Of a stretch of DNA of 64,000 nt, positions 58,125 through 64,000 are shown piece after piece. Position 1 is the first letter of the stretch. Each line of letters begins with the position of its first letter. Origin of the DNA: Firmicutes bacterium UBA4881 (GTDB lineage Bacteria > Bacillota > DTU065); the NCBI GenBank assembly GCA_002399235.1, contig DHDH01000001.1, positions 84,517 through 148,516 on the forward strand, given 5' to 3'. Under the pieces are notes generated by a model that saw only the letters and a list, made by a program, of their open reading frames with translations, made no database searches and had not been told where the DNA came from. The translations under genes were made by a program, and so were the position numbers.

Positions 58125-58421
58125 ATGGCTATAAATAAAATTACTGGTGTCGTACCTCAAGATATTGAAAAGATAAAATCGCCACAAAAGGCGATTAGCT
58201 CAGCCTTCGGTACTTATTTGCGAGATGCTCTTGGTAGTGTTAATGAAACACAGTTTGATGCAGATGAAAAGAAGGTTCGCTTAGCCCTAAAGGATCCAAC
58301 AATTGAACTTCATGATGTGACTATTGCAGCTGAGAAAGCGTCAATTGCACTTAATGTTACTTTAGCTATAAAGGATAGATTGATTGAAGGTTATAAAGAA
58401 ATTATGAGGATGCAGGTCTAA
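58125..58421 (+). CDS. fliE: Flagellar hook-basal body complex protein FliE
   Basis: 98 residues. Links MS ring to rod. The C-terminal stretch LKDPTIELHDVTIAAEKASIALN is the FliE signature. ATG 58125 has GGGGAGG at eight bases; the ATG at 58116 is inside that site and is less likely. Confidence 0.92.
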   Translation: MAINKITGVVPQDIEKIKSPQKAISSAFGTYLRDALGSVNETQFDADEKKVRLALKDPTIELHDVTIAAEKASIALNVTLAIKDRLIEGYKEIMRMQV

Positions 58422-58439
58422 TAAAGGAGCAGGGTTATA

Positions 58440-59990
58440 ATGAACTCATTGGCGCAGCTAGGTTCACAAACAAAAGAATTCTGGGGAAAATTAGACAAAA
58501 AGATCAAGTGGCTCGCCATTATACTCACCGCCCTGGTCTTCATAATTTTGATTGGAATTACTTTTCTTAATAAAGGAGAAAAGCTAGCTCCTCTCTTTTA
58601 TGATTTAGAACCAGCAGATGCTGGTCATATCATAGCAATGCTTGACGAAGACAAAATTACCTACAAGCTGCAAAATGATGGCCGGACTATATTAGTTCCT
58701 GCTGATAAAGTCGACAGCCTCAGAATTACGCTAGCAGCCACAGGAAAGGTAACAGGCGGTGTAGTTGGTTACGAGATATTTGATCAAACCAAATGGGGAA
58801 TTACCGATTTTGAACAGAAACAACGGTATAAAAGAGCTTTAGAAGGTGAATTGATTCGTAGTATCCGTACTCTCGAAGAAGTAAGAGATGTAAGAGTTCA
58901 CGTAGTTTTACCAGAGCCTTCTCCTTTTATTAGGGAGGAAAGTGTAGCTACAGCTTCCGTTGTTTTAACCTTAGAACCATATGCCAAGATTAGTGCGGAC
59001 AGAATTAAAGGTATCGCCAATTTTATGGCTGGAGCTATTCCAGGTCTTTTACCGGAAAATGTAACTATTATGGACTCATCTTGGAATATTTTATCAGATC
59101 CAGCAATGTTTAAAAGTCTTGGTTATAACCAAACTACTCAACCTACAGATCAAATTGAATTGAAGAAAGCTACAGAAAGAGAACTTGAACTAAGATTACA
59201 GAGTATGTTAGAACGAGTTTTTGGCTTTGGAAAAGCTGTAGTAAGGGTCTCGGGAGATTTAGCTTTCGATTATAAAGAAACCAAAGCTGAGATATACGAA
59301 CCTGTTAATGGTTCCAAAGGAATCATTCGGAGTGAGCAGCAGAATAAAGAATCACAGACGGGTTCATCATCTCAATTACCTGTGGGCGTTCCAGGTGTAA
59401 CCAGTAATATTCCGGGTTACCAGATTGCCAATAACACAGAAGATAATAGTACCTATGATCGAACTGAATCAGTGACAAATTATGAAGTTTCAAAGAGATT
59501 AGAACACCATGTGGTAGCTCCAGGTACGATCTCTAGACTCTCTGTTGCTGTTTGGCTAAACGGAGACTTAGATGAGACAACTAAAAATAAAGTAAGAGAA
59601 GTTGTTATCGCTGCTGCAGGCTTGAACTTCGATAGGGGCGATCAACTTACGGTCGATAGTCTACCGTTTGCATCTTTGGATGATGCGGCAGATGTAGCTC
59701 CGACTACTACAGGAACAGAGGACTTGAAACAATTGGCCTATTTAGCAGCTGGAATACTGGCTTTAATCATTGTTGCAGTTGTTTATGTAAGACGACAAGC
59801 AAGGAAGAAAAAAGAACAGAAAGCGGTTCTGGAAATGGCTGCTGTCTCTGAAGTAGACCAAGCTATCGAAAACACAATTAAACCAGAAGATACTGGCAAA
59901 ATGATCCTGGAAAAAGATGTTAAGATATTGGCCCGACAAAAACCTGAAGAAGTAGCTAAAGTTCTACAAACTTGGCTTAATGAAGAATAA
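58440..59990 (+). CDS. fliF: Flagellar M-ring protein FliF
   Basis: 516-residue MS-ring protein, the base on which the motor is built. Membrane segments lie near 26-46 and at about 430-450. The secretin-like ring domains occupy 50-230 (ARVHVVLPEPSPF is here as VRVHVVLPEPSPF, about 150), followed by a Ser/Thr-rich stretch (about 300-345). The last 65 residues, ending AKVLQTWLNEE, form the FliG-binding tail. GGAG site before the ATG. Confidence 0.95.
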   Translation: MNSLAQLGSQTKEFWGKLDKKIKWLAIILTALVFIILIGITFLNKGEKLAPLFYDLEPADAGHIIAMLDEDKITYKLQNDGRTILVPADKVDSLRITLAATGKVTGGVVGYEIFDQTKWGITDFEQKQRYKRALEGELIRSIRTLEEVRDVRVHVVLPEPSPFIREESVATASVVLTLEPYAKISADRIKGIANFMAGAIPGLLPENVTIMDSSWNILSDPAMFKSLGYNQTTQPTDQIELKKATERELELRLQSMLERVFGFGKAVVRVSGDLAFDYKETKAEIYEPVNGSKGIIRSEQQNKESQTGSSSQLPVGVPGVTSNIPGYQIANNTEDNSTYDRTESVTNYEVSKRLEHHVVAPGTISRLSVAVWLNGDLDETTKNKVREVVIAAAGLNFDRGDQLTVDSLPFASLDDAADVAPTTTGTEDLKQLAYLAAGILALIIVAVVYVRRQARKKKEQKAVLEMAAVSEVDQAIENTIKPEDTGKMILEKDVKILARQKPEEVAKVLQTWLNEE

Positions 59991-60009
59991 GTGAGGAGGG
60001 AATGGCTTA

Positions 60010-61032
60010 ATGCAGCAATACAAGACTAGCCGTGGTGCGATAACAGGTAGGCAAAAAGCCGCCATCCTCATGGTGACTTTAGGACCTGAACTTTCTGCTA
60101 ATATCTACAAGCATCTACGCGAAGAAGAAATTGAAGATCTCACGTTAGAAATTGCTAATATTAGGCGCGTGGAACCTGAGGCTAAAGAAGCGGTACTCTC
60201 TGAATTCAAAGAAATTGCTTTAGCTCAAGAGTATATAACTAGTGGTGGTATTGAGTATGCTAGAGAACTATTAGACAAAGCTTTTGGTACAGCAAAAGCT
60301 GAAGAAATTATCCGGAGACTGACAGCCTCCTTACAAGTAAGGCCCTTCGATTTCGCCCGCAGGGCCGATCCTTCTCAACTATTTAACTTTATACAATCCG
60401 AACACCCACAAACAATATCGTTAATTATGGCTTATTTACAACCAGAGCAAGCAGCAACAATACTCTCCGCCTTATCACCAGAACGACAGGCAGAGGTAGC
60501 TAGACGATTAGCTACTATGGATAGAACTAATCCAGAAGTGTTAGGTGAGGTAGAATCGGTTTTAGAGAAAAGACTGGCTAATTTTATCAATCAAGATTCT
60601 ACTAGTGCTGGAGGTATCCAAGCTACAGTTGAGGTCTTAAATCGAGTTGATAGAACAACCGAAAAAACTATTATGGAATCGCTAGAGGATACTGATCCTG
60701 AACTAGCCGAAACAATTAAGAAGAGAATGTTTGTCTTTGAAGATATTGTTATTCTTGATGATCGTTCCATTCAAAGGGTTATTCGTGAAGTCGACTCGAA
60801 AGATTGGGCACTATCTCTTAAAGCTAGCAACGAAGCTGTTAAGGAGCGAGTGTTTAAAAACATGTCGCAAAGAGCTGCGACTATGCTTAAAGAAGAGATT
60901 AGTTATCTTGGACCTGTTCGTTTGCGCGATGTTGAAGAAGCCCAGCAACGTATCGTTGGCATCATAAGAAAACTTGAAGATGCTGGCGAAATTGTGGTAG
61001 GCAGGGGCGGTGAAGATGAGATCGTCCTCTAA
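60010..61032 (+). CDS. fliG: Flagellar motor switch protein FliG
   Basis: 340 residues of the rotor switch. GRQKAAILMVTLGPELSANIYK begins it; middle-domain HPQTISLIMAYLQPEQAATIL (EHPQ motif, about 126-147); the charged C-terminal torque helix is DRSIQRVIREVDSKDWALSLKASNEAVKERVFKNMS. Overlaps fliH. Confidence 0.96.
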   Translation: MQQYKTSRGAITGRQKAAILMVTLGPELSANIYKHLREEEIEDLTLEIANIRRVEPEAKEAVLSEFKEIALAQEYITSGGIEYARELLDKAFGTAKAEEIIRRLTASLQVRPFDFARRADPSQLFNFIQSEHPQTISLIMAYLQPEQAATILSALSPERQAEVARRLATMDRTNPEVLGEVESVLEKRLANFINQDSTSAGGIQATVEVLNRVDRTTEKTIMESLEDTDPELAETIKKRMFVFEDIVILDDRSIQRVIREVDSKDWALSLKASNEAVKERVFKNMSQRAATMLKEEISYLGPVRLRDVEEAQQRIVGIIRKLEDAGEIVVGRGGEDEIVL

Positions 61033-61771
61033 AATTATTAAAAATAAATATCAAGCGCTAGGCGAACCGGTAGTTATAGAAAACGAAAAAAAAATAGTTG
61101 TCGAAGAATTAGCAGCAACTTACGATTATTGGCCAGAAGATATCCCCGAAGAGGAGCCACAGCCAGTTGATTTAGAGACTCAAAGTGAAGAGCTATACCG
61201 AGAGGCTCAAATTAAATCAACTCAGCTATTACAAGCCGCAGAACAAGATGCCATAAAAATTAAAGAAAAAGCCTATAATGAGGGTTACAACCAAGGCTTA
61301 GAAAAAGCTAAAAATGAATGCGAATTAAAACTACAGTCTGAACTCCAATTACTAGGTCAAGTACTAAACGAAGTACCAGATTTAAAAACTAGAACAGTTA
61401 AAGAAGCAGAATCAACTCTAACAAAAATATTAGCCTTAGCGGTAGAGAAAATTATTAGAATTAAAACCGCCAAAGACAACGAGGTAATAGTGAGGCTTTT
61501 AGATGAACTATTGCCTCAGGTAGCAGAAACAGAAGAGTTAGTAATTCAGGTCAATCAAGATGATTTAGAAAGAGTAGCAGAATATAAAGATACCATCGAA
61601 GCTCTTTGCCCTAAAGTGAGCGAGATCAAGATAGTTGCTTCAGAAGAAATTGAAAAAGGCGGTTGTACTCTTGGTACTAGTGTAGGCAATATTGATGCTA
61701 AGCTTGATGTTCAAATTCAGCGTATCTTAGAGAAGATTTATGCTGTAGGAGCAGGTGATAACCATGAATAA
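61016..61771 (+). CDS. fliH: Flagellar assembly protein FliH
   Basis: 251 residues, regulator of the export ATPase FliI. It has the long acidic N-terminal stretch, a glutamine/alanine-rich coiled coil (about 50-115) and the FliH/YscL C-terminal domain. ATG 61016; the stop overlaps fliI by eight bases. Confidence 0.88.
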   Translation: MRSSSKIIKNKYQALGEPVVIENEKKIVVEELAATYDYWPEDIPEEEPQPVDLETQSEELYREAQIKSTQLLQAAEQDAIKIKEKAYNEGYNQGLEKAKNECELKLQSELQLLGQVLNEVPDLKTRTVKEAESTLTKILALAVEKIIRIKTAKDNEVIVRLLDELLPQVAETEELVIQVNQDDLERVAEYKDTIEALCPKVSEIKIVASEEIEKGGCTLGTSVGNIDAKLDVQIQRILEKIYAVGAGDNHE

Positions 61772-63077
61772 ATGGCAGCATCTGCTTGATGAAATCGCCA
61801 GAGTGAAACTGGTTAATGTTCAAGGTCAAATTGACCAGATTACAGGTTTAGTAATGGAATCGACAGGTCCCAAAGCGAGTATTGGTGAGATCTGTTGTGT
61901 AGAAACCTTAAACGAGGAAAAACCTATTCAAGCTGAAGTAGTAGGGTTTAGAGATAAAAAATTGTTATTGATGCCACTAGGAGAAATGAATGGCGTAGGA
62001 CCCGGAGCTAAAGTAACAGCTTCTGGGGAACCTTTAACAGTTAATGTATCTTCTAAATTACTGGGAAGAGTACTAGATGGATTAGGTCAACCACTAGATG
62101 GATTAGGAGATATTGAACTGAGTGTACGTTATCCTATTTTTAATAAACCTCCTCATCCTTTGAAAAGGCAGAGAATTAGGGAGCCCTTACCCCTTGGCAT
62201 TAGTGCGATAGATGGACTTTTAACCTGTGGTAAAGGGCAACGGTTGGGTATTTTTGCCGGTAGTGGCGTTGGTAAATCTACTTTAATGGGCATGATTGCT
62301 CGTAACACAGCTGCTGATGTCAATGTAATTGGCTTAATTGGTGAGCGAGGCCGTGAGGTAAGAGAGTTCTTAGAAAAAGACTTGCAAGAAGAAGGCTTAG
62401 CCCGTTCAGTAGTTGTTGTTTCAACTTCTGATCAACCAGCCTTGTGCCGATTAAAGGCAGCTTTTGTCGCCACTACCATAGCCGAGTACTTTCGTGATCA
62501 AGGTAAAGATGTTTTACTTATGATGGACTCGGTTACCAGATTTGCCATGGCTCAAAGAGAAGTTGGCCTCGCGACAGGCGAACCACCAACCACAAGAGGT
62601 TATACACCATCGGTTTTTGCTCTTTTGCCACGGTTATTAGAGCGAGCTGGCGCTGGCGAAAATGGTTCAATTACTGGATTATACACAGTTTTGGTTGAAG
62701 GTGATGACCTTAATGAACCTGTGTCTGATACAGTACGGGGAATTCTTGATGGGCATATTGTCCTTTCGCGTGACCTAGCATCTAGAGGTCATTATCCAGC
62801 GATAGATATTTTAGCTAGTGTTAGCCGTTCAATGCCAGATATAACAACTAACGACCAAAGAACTCGGGCTAATGAGCTGCACAAAATATTGGCCAACTAT
62901 AAAGATGCAGAAGATCTAATCAATATTGGCGCTTATGCATCTGGAAGTAATCCCGATATTGATTATGCATTAAAGAAAATTGAGCCAGTGCGGAAATTTT
63001 TGCAGCAATCAGTACATGACAAGCTAGATTGGCAAGCAACACTAGCGAATTTAGAGGCAATATTTGCGGAAGAGTGA
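61764..63077 (+). CDS. fliI: Flagellar export ATPase FliI
   Basis: 437 residues. Walker A GSGVGKST (about 170), GERGREVREFLEKDL and the Walker B VLLMMDSVTRFA are typical. Powers export of rod, hook and filament proteins. ATG 61764, in the end of fliH. Confidence 0.96.
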   Translation: MNKWQHLLDEIARVKLVNVQGQIDQITGLVMESTGPKASIGEICCVETLNEEKPIQAEVVGFRDKKLLLMPLGEMNGVGPGAKVTASGEPLTVNVSSKLLGRVLDGLGQPLDGLGDIELSVRYPIFNKPPHPLKRQRIREPLPLGISAIDGLLTCGKGQRLGIFAGSGVGKSTLMGMIARNTAADVNVIGLIGERGREVREFLEKDLQEEGLARSVVVVSTSDQPALCRLKAAFVATTIAEYFRDQGKDVLLMMDSVTRFAMAQREVGLATGEPPTTRGYTPSVFALLPRLLERAGAGENGSITGLYTVLVEGDDLNEPVSDTVRGILDGHIVLSRDLASRGHYPAIDILASVSRSMPDITTNDQRTRANELHKILANYKDAEDLINIGAYASGSNPDIDYALKKIEPVRKFLQQSVHDKLDWQATLANLEAIFAEE

Positions 63078-63084
63078 TTGAAAG

Positions 63085-63525
63085 ATGAAAAAATTTCGCT
63101 TCCGTTTACAAACTGTATTAGATGTTGCCAAGACAGAAGAAAAATTAGCTTTAGAGAAGTTTGCTCTTGCTCAAGGAGCAGTATTGAAGGAAAAAGCAAT
63201 TGGAGAACAATTAAAGCAAAAACTAATTAATCTCCGATCTGTAGGCTATACAACTAGCATCAATGATGTAAAAATGCGTGAGAGTTATGATCAAGTACTC
63301 CAAAAGCGACTGAAATTTTCGCGCCAGAGACTTTTGGAACTAGAGAAAGAGTTGGAAGACAAGCGCCTTGAGCTTCTCAGTAAAGTACAAAAGCGACAAT
63401 TGCTGGACAATCTTAAAGGCAAGGCTTGGCTGAAATATAAACTGGAAGCCCAAAGAGAAGAACAGCTCTTTCTGGATGAACTTGGTGTTACTCGCTTCTC
63501 CAGAAAAGAGGGGGAGAGCCTATGA
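63085..63525 (+). CDS. fliJ: Flagellar export protein FliJ
   Basis: 146 residues, nearly all one coiled-coil hairpin rich in Glu, Lys and Leu (starting MKKFRFRLQTVLDVAKTEEK). FliJ couples FliI to the export gate. ATGA overlap with the next gene. Confidence 0.9.
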   Translation: MKKFRFRLQTVLDVAKTEEKLALEKFALAQGAVLKEKAIGEQLKQKLINLRSVGYTTSINDVKMRESYDQVLQKRLKFSRQRLLELEKELEDKRLELLSKVQKRQLLDNLKGKAWLKYKLEAQREEQLFLDELGVTRFSRKEGESL

Positions 63526-64000
63526 AGTGGTTTACCATTATTTTGATAGTCATAATCGCCTTAGGCGTTGGTGTTTATGTTTTAAGCGTTGCTAATCTAA
63601 TAGATCCTGGAGCATTTATCCTTGCAAGGTTAGAAAAAGGGCGCTTAACCAAGGAGTTTATGGAAACTTACAAACTTGGTTTGCAAGACCAAGAGTTATT
63701 TCAAAAAAAGCAAAATGAGGTTGCAGCAGCGCTAAATGCTTTAGAAGAAAAACGTTTAGAATTAGCTCAAAAAGAAGCTGCTCTTTTAAAAAAGGAAACT
63801 GAATTAAAAGATCAAGAAACCAGAATTTCAGCGAGTATAAACAAACTGCAATCAGCTGAAGACAAGGAAGTAAAAGTTGTTAATGAAAAAAAAGCTATTA
63901 AAGAAGAAGCTATTTTACTTGCCGAGATGGAACCCGGGAAACTGCAAGCAATTTTAGAGACCATGCCAACAGAAAAGCAGGCTAAAATTCTTGCCGAAAT
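63522..64000 (+). CDS. MotE-like / MgtE-N-domain flagellar coiled-coil protein (cut by window edge)
   Basis: At least 159 residues: N-terminal membrane helix (IILIVIIALGVGVYVLSVANL), a long coiled coil (about 50-125), and the beginning of a MgtE-N-like segment (ILAEMEPGKLQAILETMPTEK, about 131 on). In Firmicutes this architecture, directly after fliJ, belongs to MotE/YlxF, a chaperone or stator-associated protein. Runs off the window. Confidence 0.75.
   Translation, partial: MKWFTIILIVIIALGVGVYVLSVANLIDPGAFILARLEKGRLTKEFMETYKLGLQDQELFQKKQNEVAAALNALEEKRLELAQKEAALLKKETELKDQETRISASINKLQSAEDKEVKVVNEKKAIKEEAILLAEMEPGKLQAILETMPTEKQAKILAE

Noticed and set aside
1..64000. CRISPR arrays, rRNA or tRNA genes, IS elements, prophage
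   Set aside because: No spaced repeat array, no cloverleaf or rRNA sequence, no transposase or phage structural genes seen; the only mobile elements are the two introns.

Overview
This 64 kb window comes from a low-GC, endospore-forming, flagellated Firmicute, most likely an anaerobe of the Clostridia (Peptococcaceae/Syntrophomonadaceae-like gene content). Spore genes (spoVS, spmAB, sleB, a SpoIID-type gene), Firmicutes housekeeping order (fapR-plsX-fab-acpP-fabF-rnc; smc-ftsY-ylxM-ffh-rpsP-khpA-rimM-trmD-rplS-rbgA-rnhB; topA-xerC-hslV-hslU), a B12-dependent ribonucleotide reductase and a flg/fli operon support this. I cannot name the genus from sequence alone.

Layout. 1-4.1 kb: partial cca, signal peptidase I, a ROK repressor, a YigZ-family protein, and yceD-rpmF. 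4.3-5.3 kb: two small unrecognised genes. 5.6-12.1 kb: the fatty-acid operon, behind a textbook sigma-A promoter with a FapR operator at the start site. 12.2-14.6 kb: a LexA-fold regulator with Cys at the Ser position, spoVS behind a sigma-H type promoter, a SigH-like sigma factor and a small winged-helix gene. 14.6-24.8 kb: smc and the SRP/translation block, with an L19 leader before rplS. 24.8-32.1 kb: an HD-GYP protein, a candidate small RNA, livKHMGF, a CBS-ACT protein and a zinc-ribbon protein. 32.4-37.8 kb: smg-like gene, topA, xerC, hslVU.

Between hslU and the flagellar operon, where many Firmicutes carry only codY, lies about 19.5 kb of other genes. These include an arginase-fold protein, a caspase-like lipoprotein with an EF-hand loop, a lipid kinase, and a mutasome-like operon (truncated ImuB-like protein, a small ImuB-tail-like protein and a DnaE2/ImuC-type polymerase). 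That operon has a perfect LexA box at its predicted start site. There follow a DJ-1/PfpI protein, a CobW-like GTPase, a SpoIID protein, the class II ribonucleotide reductase gene, a TIM-barrel isomerase, sleB, spmAB and a bifunctional-nuclease-family protein. The window ends in flgB-flgC-fliE-fliF-fliG-fliH-fliI-fliJ and a partial MotE-like gene.

The most unusual feature is the ribonucleotide reductase gene nrdJ (48180-52619). It is not a pseudogene: two group II introns, each with a clear domain V and VI, split it into three exons that join in phase at invariant active-site motifs. The first intron (1266 nt) encodes a 253-residue protein with the N-terminal domain and thumb/X maturase domain of a group II intron reverse transcriptase, but without the catalytic reverse-transcriptase core or endonuclease. 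The second intron (930 nt) has no ORF. The simplest reading is a splicing-only maturase, possibly serving both introns, on which expression of an essential enzyme depends.
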